From Branchiostoma floridae (Eukaryota; Chordata; Leptocardii; Amphioxiformes; Branchiostomatidae), in contig NC_049981.1 in assembly GCF_000003815.2 (NCBI RefSeq), positions 25,563,796-25,627,795 on the forward strand: DNA of 64,000 nucleotides. The letters run 5' to 3'. Made by a program: the position numbers and the translations under genes. How positions within the stretch are numbered: position 1 is the stretch's first letter; each line of letters starts with the position of its first letter. The notes under the pieces were generated by a model that searched no databases, was not told the DNA's origin, and saw only the letters and a list, made by a program, of their open reading frames with translations. This document shows, in pieces, positions 13,248 to 23,197 of this stretch.

Positions 13248-13463
13248 CTTGATGAGGATTTGTACTTCAGCGGGCTCCTCCATGGTTGCCCTGCCGAACT
13301 TCTTCAGATGAAACTCGCCGATTCTCAGACGACCTTTGCTTCCAGCGGTCGAGCCGAATTCCCGGTAGGCATTGGTCGCAGGTACAACAGACACAAGGTA
13401 AGCTGTCATGGTTACCACGAAAGTAAATACCCGCAAACGGTTGCGAAAATTTAACTCCGCCAT
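8420..13463 (-). CDS. Secreted DNase I-fold protein, probably inactive, with a novel C-terminal domain
   Basis: Eleven exons (minus): 13248-13463, 12933-13021, 12311-12397, 12022-12131, 11616-11657, 11189-11301, 10752-10906, 10339-10435, 9835-9898, 8962-9083, 8420-8665; 446 codons in one frame. ATG 13463 precedes a signal peptide (FVVTMTAYLVSVVPATNA). The DNase I fold is clear: RIGEFHLKKFG, QRYDILLLLG, ADSYYYELKG, AGNFRAGCNYV, GCAYDR, ISDHYPIEI. Compared with bovine DNase I numbering, Asn7 is His, Glu39 is Gly, His134 is Phe, Asp168 is Asn and Asn170 is Arg; Glu78, Asp212, Asp251 and His252 remain. A small CDTGSC loop could form a disulfide. After the normal end of the family (SDHYP motif plus a few residues), about 125 more residues follow that I do not recognise. 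A secreted binding protein derived from a nuclease is the simplest reading. Confidence 0.85.
9145..9326. repeat. AT-rich minisatellite in the DNase-like gene
   Basis: Three to four imperfect units built from TAACAGAGTAATACAGATTA with a period near 57 bp, in the intron between the 64-nt and 122-nt exons. No coding meaning. Confidence 0.7.
13156..13247. repeat. (GACA)n microsatellite abutting a splice donor
   Basis: An almost pure GACA tract on the plus strand. On the transcribed minus strand it reads GTCT repeated, and it begins exactly at the donor of exon 1 of the DNase-like gene (AAG|GTCTGTCTG). The intron's first bases are therefore the repeat itself. Confidence 0.85.
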
Positions 13464-14202
13464 GTTACAGTATTAAATCTTTTGGTTCGATGATTTACAA
13501 ACTGCTATCCATGGCATTCAACATACATTTTCATAAAATCAGATGTATAAAACTGAATGCAAGATGTACTCTATGAGAGGCCATGCTCGAACGTAAAGGG
13601 ATTCCCAAGGCCTGGTCACATACGCCGTACCATCGTCGTACGATTGTGCTTACATTTCTGGGACCTTCATGCATATGCCACGCGAAATTCAGCTGTTCTG
13701 TTTACGGAAAAGGCGGCTGTCTGAGACCCTTGCCGTCGGTTGGTTCTCTCACAGCCTTGCTGGTCGTGCGACGACCTACAACGAATGAGACAGTCTCGTC
13801 ACGTGTACTCGAGCTGGTAACCAACTAGTCAGTCAGTGGCAGTGACATAGACTGTCGCAAACATTCACTCCCACTCATGTACGATTTCAACCGATAACAA
13901 CAGAGCTAGATCTATTCAGCCATGAGGCAATCTCTCATTTACTTATATGGGGTCAAAAGTCACCGCGGACCGGTATAACTACTTCTGAGTATCTAAACCA
14001 ATATCCAAGCAGATGTTGGGAGGTGACATCGCTGCGTTTGCTTAGCTCCCCATTTCTGTTACATGTACAAGGTTTTGGACACTCAACGGTCAGCTCGTCA
14101 GTAGGGGGGGGGGGTATAATAGAAGAATAATATTATGACGAACTTAAAGACGTACACACACATATGCATACAAAACACGGGGCACGGGAATCTTTCTTGA
14201 GG
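13464..14202. other. Intergenic region between the DNase-like and F-box genes
   Basis: No coding exon is supported. It contains the presumed promoter of the DNase-like gene and a fragment starting GGCCTGGTCACAT at 13606, which also occurs at 11804 in an intron and looks like a dispersed repeat end. A short run of G lies at 14105-14112. Confidence 0.4.
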
Positions 14203-14208
14203 TTTATT
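14203..14208 (-). terminator. Poly(A) signal of the F-box gene
   Basis: TTTATT on the plus strand gives AATAAA on the minus strand, about 50 bases after the stop codon at 14259. Confidence 0.5.
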
Positions 14209-14258
14209 TTATTGTCGATAGCTTTGAGTACAATATCGTTTTAATTGTATTAGTTTGC

Positions 14259-17200
14259 TTATATGAAGTGTTCGACGTTCAGTCGATAGTTTGGGGCCAT
14301 CTTGCTGTGGAGCGCCACTTCAGACGGTTGCTGCAGGTGTGCGGTCACGTGATTCTGCAGCATCTGGATATCGTCTGCACTGAGCAGACGCAGTCTGGTC
14401 GGGTCCGTCTTCACCCTGTCCATCATCCACTGAACAACCAACGTCTTCAACCGTCTCCGTCCCGCTTCGGCGATCCTCGTCACCGTTTCGGCTAAAAGCG
14501 TCGGCTCCACGACCAACTTGGTCAACTTGGTGCATTTTCTGACGATGTCGACGAGGCTATCTTGACAGAACAACCCGCATATTCCGAGTAAGAAGAACGA
14601 CTCAAGCGTCGAACAGTATAAGTCGGGTATCATTGTCATAACAGCCTCGATCTGTAGGCTCGGAAAAACGCTAGGTGTACAAAATCCCAGGTCAGTCACC
14701 GGCAGGTCAGGCCGCAGGAATGGACCAAACTCTTCAGGGGTCATGTGGACATCCAGGAAGAATAGCCCGAGTCGTAACTTCGGTAATCGTCGGAACACGC
14801 CGTCCCAAGTCGGCAGCAGGAAAGGGTTGTATCGTTCCTGCCGAGTCACGATCACGAGCTTCTTCAAATGTGGGAGTCCTCCTTTACTCACTACCTACAA
14901 GAATATAGAAATAGAGTATAGTCCCAGTCACTGTTCTAATTCTAAGGACACAACCACCCGTACGTGCAAATACGTGCTGTCTACGAGCCAAAACGTGTGC
15001 AATCTTTTGGGATCCGTTAGTGGTAAGTACCGTCTCCGTACGAACTCGTAGGGAATCCGACGGATGTTGTGGCATGCAGACACGCCGCAGAACTTTACGT
15101 GCAGGCAAAACTTTGTGTGCTATTGGGCTGCGGATTCGCCCCCCATACGTGCCAGTACGGGCGACGCACCTGCCCTGTACAGCCTGAACGTTTTCAGAAA
15201 TACGCGACGAACGCGGCCTCCCAAAAAAAAACGTACGGAAAAATTGCACGTACGGTGGGTTGTACCCTTAGCTTAGAATATTGCGAGCAGGCAGTTGTAA
15301 TCATATAAATGGAATCAAACTTTCTGAAGTACCTGTAAAAACTGTTCACTGATGTATGTGCTCTGTAACTTCAGTATTTGTATCTGTAGAGGAGAGTCCG
15401 GGAACAGCGTGTCTGGTCTAGACCTTCCGGGCAGGCCTCCTGTGCTAGCCGTTGGGTCGTAATCTTTGGTGTAGTTGAGAGCAAAATGTCGGAGATGTCG
15501 CACGTTGTGTAGGGAAGAGCGGAACAGAGCACACTGCTCTTGTGGGAGGCCATTCACCACCAAGCGCTGGAGGCCCGGGGAACAGGCAAGGACCTTGAAA
15601 ACAAGAAGCGACCTCAACAGAATGTACTCTGTCTGTCAACCTGCATGGGGCTATATTAACAACATAGACTGCAGATAGCGTATGACTGTGATATATCTAA
15701 ATGAAAGAAGTAGTAACACATTTCACGTCTTACTGACCATGTATTATGGTGGGGTAAAGGGGTTACATGTTTCTTTTGTTTTGATCCTCTACTGTAGGAT
15801 GCGCTACTATAGTAGGAACAGCTCCTGAGGAAACAGATGAAAGCCTATTCCAAATGGGACTGACCTCGCGAAGAAATTCCCTCATGGGGAATGTGATGGA
15901 GCGACACCGACGGCTGCCACAAACCGGGTCCTTGTATAACGTGTGTTCAAAGGCGTGCAACTGAGAAAAAGAAAATAATGAAAGAAAAGATCACATGTAC
16001 ATCGTTACCTAATGAAACTATTCATGAAATTTGAAGCAAAGTTGAACTGCAATATTAAAAAGTGACAGAAGTTGGGCTTACCAAATTGTGTTGTAAACTA
16101 CACAAGTGTCATAACAACTTTGCGCCAGAATTATATCTGCTAACACAGATGGAATCTCAAGCTAAAGGACAAATATATATTACAGGTATTGTGATCATAG
16201 GCATAAGAATAACTGTATTAAGTATGTTTAGTCTTAACATATATAAACGTGTATACAAACAAACAACTGTTTTCAGATGTGCAACATTTTATTTTACAAC
16301 CATACGAATCGTTTCCATTCATTTAAACGCTGCATGTCAGTATTTCACTCTCACCCCAATGCATGTACTGACCTCCAAGCTGCTGAGGTGTCCCGCATGC
16401 GCAGCTGCCAGCACTAGAATGCTCACCTCCACCCACGCGATTTTACGCGTGACGTGACGAGACTTGGCGTACGGGCACTCTTCTCGGGGAAGGAAGAGCT
16501 GCGGGTAGAAAATACAAAAAGACATTATGTGGATGATGTATGGTTCCTCTAGCGAGCGTGGTCCAGGGGTGATGAGCTCTGAATACGGACCTCACTGCAT
16601 CTTCTTATCATAATGGCTTGCAATGCGTATTACGTACATGGAGTTGTTACCATGTAGAACGTTGTAGAAATGTTGCCAAAGTCACCATAGATTAATTTTC
16701 TTCATGCTGACCTTGACGTCCCTGATACAGTGCCCGAACGCCTTCAAAACTTTGGTGGTCTCCTCTGTCGGTTTGTAGACAGAATGGTCGGCGCTCAGAC
16801 TGAAGTCAACTGTAACGGTTCTCCCTGTCCACGCGTCGGGCAGATGGGCACATCTGAGCATAAGGGATGATGCCTTGATGGACAAGTTCAATACAAATTT
16901 TTCCATACAAATGTGTGTAGATGGTGTTTAACACCGGGTACAGGTGTATTTGTAAGTGCGTGGATGGTGTTCAGCACCAGGGACAGGTCTATGTGACTGC
17001 GGGTGGATGGTTTTCAGCACCAGGGACAGGTCTGCCTGACTGTGTGTAGATGGTGTTCAGCACCAGGGATAGGTCTGCTTGACTGTGTGTGGATGGTGTT
17101 CAGCACCAGAGACAGGTCTGCCTAACTGTGTGTAGATGGTGTTCAGCACCAGGGACAGGTCTGCTTGACTGTGTGTAGATGGTGTTCAGCACCAGGGACA

Positions 17201-17954
17201 GGTCTGCTTGACTATGCGTGGATGGTGTTCAGCACCAGGGACAGGTCTGCTTGACTGTGTGTAGATGGTGTTAGTGTCACTGTTACCGGGGATATGTATT
17301 TTACCTACGTGTGGATTGTGTTCAGCACCAAGGACAGATGCGTTCACCTGCGTGTATGCTGGTCACTTGTTTAGTATCTTCTTCTTCTTTAGTATCTAAA
17401 TTTATGTGACGGGTCATTGTATTTCACCTGCCATTCTATCGTCTTATCCAGTGCAACAAGAAAAAAATGCCAGAAAATTCACCTGGCTAAACAATAGAAG
17501 TTAGTTCCTACCTGTGCCATTGACTGCAGACACACGCACAGGACAACAAATCGGCCAAGGCTAAATACTTGAAAACACGTGACAACCCGTCATCAGAAAT
17601 CCAGCAGACATCCAGACAGTGATCGCTGGATTTGGCGGGTTTCTCTGAGATGCAATATGTTGGCCTCACCGACATACAGGGTGTCGTTGGGTCTCTTGTA
17701 GCAGCTCTATTGCCATTTTTCTTTGAACGTGAATCTTCTGAAGATAGTATGATCTTCTTCTGGGTTTCGGCAACATTCCCAACTTTATCTGAGTTTTCAA
17801 TACAATCATTGGTGGCTACGCGTGGAAAACAACAAACTTTGGAGCACATTTTGCTCAGAACAACGTTTACCGACAGTACTCGTAACAGCCACGTAAACAC
17901 CAAGAAGAAAGTACGTTTCTGTTTACGAACAGCTTCTCGGTTGTTTTGTTCCAT
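14259..17954 (-). CDS. F-box protein with leucine-rich C-terminal half, FBXO39-like
   Basis: Six exons (minus): 17512-17954, 16712-16853, 16373-16498, 15865-15960, 15333-15593, 14259-14894; 567 codons in one frame. A long N-terminal stretch of low complexity precedes an F-box at about residues 115-160 (ISDDGLSRVFKYLALADLL, then CVCSQWHR across the first splice). The rest carries irregular leucine-rich segments (LQRLVVNGL, LRHFALNY, LPHLKKLVIV, LTKLVVEP), and its layout follows vertebrate FBXO39. F-box proteins dock substrates on the SKP1-CUL1 ubiquitin ligase; the leucine-rich part would select the substrate. The start codon is the first in frame at 17954; a later Met is possible. Intron 1 and the upstream flank hold RE1-like arrays. 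Confidence 0.8.
14942..15271. mobile_element. Small inverted-repeat element in the last F-box intron
   Basis: About 330 bp bounded by 28-bp inverted repeats (14942-14969 and 15244-15271) that match at 24 of 28 positions and contain CCGTACGTGCAA. The interior is rich in ACGT and CGTACG. No open frame or clear target duplication; probably a MITE. Confidence 0.6.
16927..17341 (+). repeat. Array of RE1/NRSE-like motifs, 43-bp period, in F-box intron 1
   Basis: Motif starts at 16927 (degenerate), 16970, 17013, 17056, 17099, 17142, 17185 and 17228 are exactly 43 bp apart. The usual unit core is TTCAGCACCAGGGACAGGTC, matching both RE1 half-sites with a 2-base spacer. After an irregular segment at 17271-17320 a further copy starts at 17321 (TTCAGCACCAAGGACAG). 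Linkers carry TGTGTGTAGATGGTG. The array is antisense to the F-box gene. Confidence 0.9.
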
Positions 17955-18281
17955 CGAACGCTTTGTATCGTCATGGTACCATCTGTCTGTTACGTTTGAT
18001 ACACGGCTCGGAAGTGGCAGTGTCTTAGTGTTATGTTGGTCGAATTTGTTCTTGTTCCCATACTATAGGAGAGCAAGAAGTGAGAAAGGTGCTTTATTGG
18101 ACGATAACTTCGTCTTTAAAAATGGACAAGAACAAGTTGTTTCTACACAGAAAGCCTATGTTTGTTGTTTGTTTTGTTTTGTCTTGTACCTGTTAAGCTT
18201 TTGTGTATGCTATTGTTCCAGAACGAGGGCCAAACCAACAGCAAGAACATATCTCTTTACTTTTGCTATCTGTAGAATGTG

Positions 18282-18590
18282 TTCAGCACCAAGGACAGAT
18301 GATACAGATGGTGTTTTGCGCCTGTGATAGATCTATTTTATGTTCATGGATGGTGTTCAGCACCTGCGACAGATCTATTTGATGTACATGGACGGTGTTT
18401 AGCACCAGGAAAACGCTTGTTTGCATGTGTATAGATAGTGCTCAGCACTAAGAACAGGTCTGTGTCCTAGTATGTGGATAGTGTTCAGCACCAAGGACAG
18501 GTCTGTTTGTCTCTGTGTGGACAGTTTCAGCATCAGGGACTGGGATATTTACTTGCCTTTGCGTGGATAGAGTTCAGCACTAAGGGAATG
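18282..18590 (+). repeat. Second RE1/NRSE-like array, upstream of the F-box gene
   Basis: Units start near 18282, 18314, 18356, 18398, 18441, 18484, 18526 and 18573, mostly 42-43 bp apart. Those at 18282 and 18484 are perfect cores (TTCAGCACCAAGGACAG); the others have one to several changes. It lies 330-640 bases upstream of the F-box start codon and is older or less homogenised than the intron 1 array. Confidence 0.85.
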
Positions 18591-18599
18591 TAACCATGT

Positions 18600-19164
18600 G
18601 CACGGATAGGACTGCTTAAGTGTGGTTACACGTACTTCGCATGGCGGCATTCCTACCGATGAAAAAAGCTAATAAATCAACTTGCAAGTTGAGTTGCCAC
18701 GTAAAACACCTTGCACAAAACCGATAATCATCGCTGAGTATAAAGAAAACTATTATAAAGCATGAAAAATGCCATTGTTTCTATGCTATGTATTGTACAT
18801 ATGTACGGACTATTTGACGCTTGCTTATCTCCAACTGTGGTGAGAAAATGTACATCTGTTGTTTTCTTAGTTTACTGAGCAATCATGAAAAATTGCAGGA
18901 TCCTAATTTAATGTAGATTTATACCTTTTGATGCAGTGTTCTTCAACGAAAATATTTTTACAAGTGCAACATTGCGGTAACCCCCAATAAATGTGTATAA
19001 AGCCTTCATGTTACATCTTTCTCTTGGTGATTAATTGTGTGTATTATAAGTAGCTGCGCATGCGATTGCAACGTGCCCGGAACTGAGTATATCTAAAGCT
19101 ATAAATGCTAACTACTGTGTGGGACCTTCCTGTTCAAGACAAGGGGAAAGAACTTTGTAACAAC
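18600..19164. other. Intergenic region before the LDLa gene
   Basis: No exon recognised. AT-rich, with an AATAAA at 18986-18991 on the plus strand and presumed LDLa promoter sequence at its right end. Confidence 0.35.
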
Positions 19165-20794
19165 ATGGCGGCGATCAAACTGTTTCTGCTCGTCGGCTCT
19201 GTGGCTTTGTTCATCAACAGCGTTTCGGGACAAAACGGTCTGCACCTTCTTTTCCTGTCTATAGAATTAATGATTGTAATAACAAAATACAACAGTATAG
19301 TGTATAACACTATCGTCGACTTTCATACGTGTATGGACTTTACGTTACAGTGTACAGAGGGTCTTGGTTCGCTGTTCTGAATATTTTGCCCTAAACCCCG
19401 GTGTGTAGCTCCCTACTGACTAGTGTGTTTTTGTGTGTGCGTGTGCGGGCTTGTGAGTGGTTTAAGATGTGAACAAGACCAATGCCCGATTGCAATTTTA
19501 TACTATTCTAAACCAGAATACTAGTATACATGTTTGCGCTGAAAGAAGTCACAAAACTCCGCTATAAGCAAATTAACATACATTTTGTAGTGGCTTCCGA
19601 CCCTAGGGCCCTGCAAATGCCAATATAATAACGCTCCTCATCCTTTTATCACTGACTGAGCTATATTTTTCGTCAATGGCCGAGACAATATGTAACGTCA
19701 AGGTTATATTTCAGACTTGTGTGGCACGATGTACTTCCAGTGTGACAACGGCAGGTGCATCTTCCACATGCCACCAGTCATCTCCTGGCTGTGTGACGGG
19801 TTCGATGACTGCGGGGACGGAAGTGACGAGGCAAACTGCGGAAGTGACGTCACCAGACCCCGTGAGCGCTTCAATTTTTACCATTTACAAACATCTCACC
19901 ATACATGAAGAAAGTGCAAATGAAAAAAAAGTTCTATAGTGATTAAACGATGTTAAATAGAAATCTGACTGATTTTAATGATTGTTAGTTACATTATAGT
20001 CATAAAGTGATCTGTAAATTGTTCTGCCTTGTATATCAGTATGTCTGTTGAGTCTCCAATATCAGCACCGCTGAATTCTGAGTCAGTGAAATGTACGTGA
20101 TACATTTGCAAATAAATAAAAACAAATAAATGAAGAAAGTGATTTGTACGTAGATACATGCACAAAACGAAAACATATTCCTTCATTCCGTTTAAATGCA
20201 TAGATGTGAAAAATGTCTGAGGTGCAACAATGCACTTTCGTGACGGCGTACTCGAAATAATTGGTAAACCTGAGTCGGGTACGGAAACAAAGTTTCTGTA
20301 CTTTGCATAAGCTAGCATTGCTTTATTTCTTTTAATGTTCTTTCTCTTACTCACTCACTCATAGCAGGATGTTGTCACTCTCTCTGAGGAACCCCTCCCT
20401 TGAACCACTCCAGACTCTTCTGCATCTTGCAGTCTGTGGCCAGGTGGGGCCTAGGTGTTTCTGCAGGTTGTGTCTCCACCTGGACACGTGCGTGGTCTCC
20501 CTCTGTGTCTCCTCCATTCTCTGGGAGTCCACTCCGTGACCCGTAGCGTCCATCTGTTGTCATGTAGCCTCGCTACGTGTCCTGCCCAGTGGTGTTTAGC
20601 TGTGTTTACTGCTCTTACTAAAATTTTAAGATGTTTCCCACCCAGCGTGTTACACGGGGCTGTGGCAGTGCGATAACGGTGGCTGTATCCCAGAGGAGCG
20701 GCGCTGTGACGGGCTGTACGACTGTCACGACTTCAGCGACGAGAACAACTGTACGAGATCATTTCGTTTTGATGTCATTATCAATTATAGCTAG
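19165..20794 (+). CDS. Small secreted protein with two LDL-receptor class A modules
   Basis: Three exons, 19165-19237, 19715-19861 and 20646-20794, join in phase to 122 codons. ATG 19165 (context AACATGGCGG) opens a signal peptide ([17 protein letters not shown]). Module 1 has six cysteines and the calcium-binding acidic end [16 protein letters not shown]; its middle loop is longer than usual ([10 protein letters not shown]). Module 2 reads [13 protein letters not shown], then [16 protein letters not shown]. Such modules bind Ca2+ and basic ligand surfaces. There is no transmembrane segment or enzyme domain. The third exon could instead splice out at AACT|GTACGA into an exon I cannot see, so the 14-residue tail is uncertain. 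Confidence 0.7.
20340..20600 (-). mobile_element. Decayed 3' end of a LINE retrotransposon
   Basis: In two minus-strand frames the translation gives fragments typical of the last residues of a LINE polyprotein: MTTDGRYG in one frame and [19 protein letters not shown], then RRVW, in the other. The frame break shows decay. The 3' end runs into a TGAGTGAGTGAG tail (plus strand CTCACTCACTCA at 20350-20361), the simple-repeat tail usual for such elements. It lies in intron 2 of the LDLa gene, antisense to it. Confidence 0.6.
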
Positions 20795-23197
20795 GGACTG
20801 TTGAAATAATTGGAATAGGGAGTAGTAAACAATCCAGCCGAGACGTCTTCTACAGAAAATTTAACAAACACAGTTTTGCTAACGTAGTTCATAACGTTAC
20901 ATGGATGGGCAAGAGAACGTTTCGAAATAGACGTCTCCTGGAAGGGAGTTGCTCCATAGTAAATCTTTGCTGACCGTCGTACAATTCCAGTATACAATTG
21001 GTAAGACTACAAACAATATAAGCTTCGTTTCTGACCAAGTTGTACCCTTACGACAGGTCCGACAAACTAGCCGGAAAGACGTTGCCGAACGAACGCGCAT
21101 GCCAGGAGCGGACACGCGGATCTCTTTGTTTTTTGATGATTAAAAGATTATCAACAGTGTCAAGTTTCAAGTTTCATCATTCCTTACTCATTTTGGGAGG
21201 GATTACTATCAGTTCAAGGAAAATTTTGATGAAAAGGCAACGCTCGTAACCTAACGACCGGCCTGGATTCCACAGTCACTCCGTTCCACCCTAGCACCCT
21301 ATAACACATTAGATGTTATAACGTTAATGTTATCTTTTATACACAACAAAAAAGGTTTCGGTGACCGTATGTCACTTACAAACACTGACTGGTTCTACTT
21401 CACATTGGAGCTTGGTGTCCCTACTGCATTGTAAACATACAGCTCCAAACGTGACTGAGTTTGTATCACCCCTCATCGTGGTTCATGACTATACATGTAG
21501 TAAATTGTCTGATCCATCACAGGTAGACACTTATTATGCCAACTGTTAAGTTCTTGATTCGTTTACCAAATAGCTACCGTTATATAGTTCGCGCACATTG
21601 GTGCAGGCATTTATCTTGAATCAAGGTGTAGGGCCAGGTAACGCTGCTAAACTAAGACCTCAGCTAAGTGTCACCTGGATCGACAGCTTTACTTGGCTGT
21701 CTAGTGATTCTCTAACCTGAGCTTTTACAATTTGGTTTGTTGTCCTTTTCCACTAGTCAGTGACAGAAAAGGCTGAGAGATAAGACAGACGCTATGTACA
21801 GTGTCTACTGGTTTATTGCACTCATATCGACAATTAAGACATGGTGACGGCATACTCAAGTCATTAACTTAGTTTTATGCCGCCACCAACAAAAAGACAT
21901 TGATACACACGATACATAATTAACGATAGTTATGCTGTTACAAATTTTAGCGGAATGAACTTTGTTTATAGATAGGGGCCTTATTCTGAAAAAACAGCAA
22001 CTCTCCAAAAATGTTAGCAGATCAGCTCGAGTTGCAGTGAAGATTATAATGCTAGAATTTAATGTAATGTCAACAATGTCAGATATTTGACAGGAAGGGC
22101 CAGAAATAAGAGTTTCTGCATCGATAAACACTTAGAAAACTCGCACAACTAAAGCGTGCCAAAGCCTTTTTATTCCATCAGCTGCAGATGATTATGGTTC
22201 ATGGGGCATCCGAGTTAAGGGCACATTTGGTCAAGGTCAGCTATTTGGTTTGACACGCGATCGCTACCTTGTTATGGCATGGCAGTCTGCACATTGTCAC
22301 TTCATAGTGTCGAGTTAATCAGGCCCTGCTTAGCAATAACGAAGGGAATGTTTGGACAAACAGAGCAGTGAGCATATTCCAGTATGAAGCGTTAATGTCT
22401 ACTTTTGCCCGCAAGTACAAATGAAACTCCCCAACAGAAGAGCTTGTATTTTCTGGCCCCAAGCGAGGTCATCGCCGGTCCGTTCTTTATCATCTCAAGA
22501 TGTTAGTGCAGTCTTAGAACCAAGGGGGAAGCAATGATGTAAAGAAGGTAAGGAACGTGATCTGATCAGAGCTTTGGCCATGCTGACTCGAATCTATGGA
22601 CGACATCCAATCGCCTTTCGTCCTTAAAAAATTTTTTTTAACAATCTGCATCTTACAAAGCAGTAATAAGTGAGTCAGTATGCAGTGAATTGCAAGAAAA
22701 GGTATCTTGGAAATCTTGGATACTAATGTCTCAGAATGCCAAAGTCAAATAAAAAAGAAAGTGTGAAACAACAAATGATGAATCTACTATAAGGTTGACC
22801 ATAACTTGCGTGCTTTATAATAGCAATTTGTTCAACCTTTTTGGCCACTAAAATTTCCGAATGAAAGCAATTTTTTGCCATACTTTCTTTCGCACGCTCG
22901 CATCAGTTTTGAAGTTCCCTTGGACGTCATACATATTATCGAATCAACAAGGCCTAAACAAAGGTAACGGAGAAGATTTCTGCTTCTTAGAGCCTATGTC
23001 AGGGGCGTCTTTATTTCTTCCTTGCGATAAGCTGACAGTTACAAAACGACGTAGGTTTGGGTGGGACGAAGAATCTGGTATGTTATGTCGAAAGGTTATT
23101 TGTTGTGATAAAGACTGATCTAAGACGGAAAGTGTTATACATTTTACCCTCTCGGGGCCCAGGTGCGTTTTAACTTACTAAACTCTAGAAGAAGAAC
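20795..23197. other. Intergenic region between the LDLa and first SLC7 genes
   Basis: No supported exon. The only recognisable item is a dispersed-repeat fragment at 22826-22965. The final 100 bases are presumed promoter and 5' leader of the transporter. Confidence 0.4.
22826..22965 (+). repeat. Fragment of a dispersed element also found in the P450 gene
   Basis: TTCAACCTTTTTGGCCACT, CGCTCGCATCAGTTTTG and the end AATCAACAAGGCCT closely match 44856-44994 in P450 intron 6. Only one end is present here. The short open frame at 22861 falls in this repeat. Confidence 0.6.

Noticed and set aside
13101-13454. Plus-strand open frame rich in TDRQ
   Set aside because: Produced by the GACA microsatellite and antisense to DNase-like exon 1.
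11804-13640. GGCCTGGTCACAT fragments at 11804 and 13606 as ends of one large element
   Set aside because: Both are in the same orientation and no inverse partner was found; more likely separate copies of a dispersed repeat end.
16927-17341. Regular repeats resembling a CRISPR array
   Set aside because: The linkers are themselves repeated and not unique spacers, the gene setting is eukaryotic, and there are no cas genes.
17632-18327. 231-codon plus-strand open frame
   Set aside because: It is antisense to the F-box first exon and runs into the RE1-like array; no domain or splice context.
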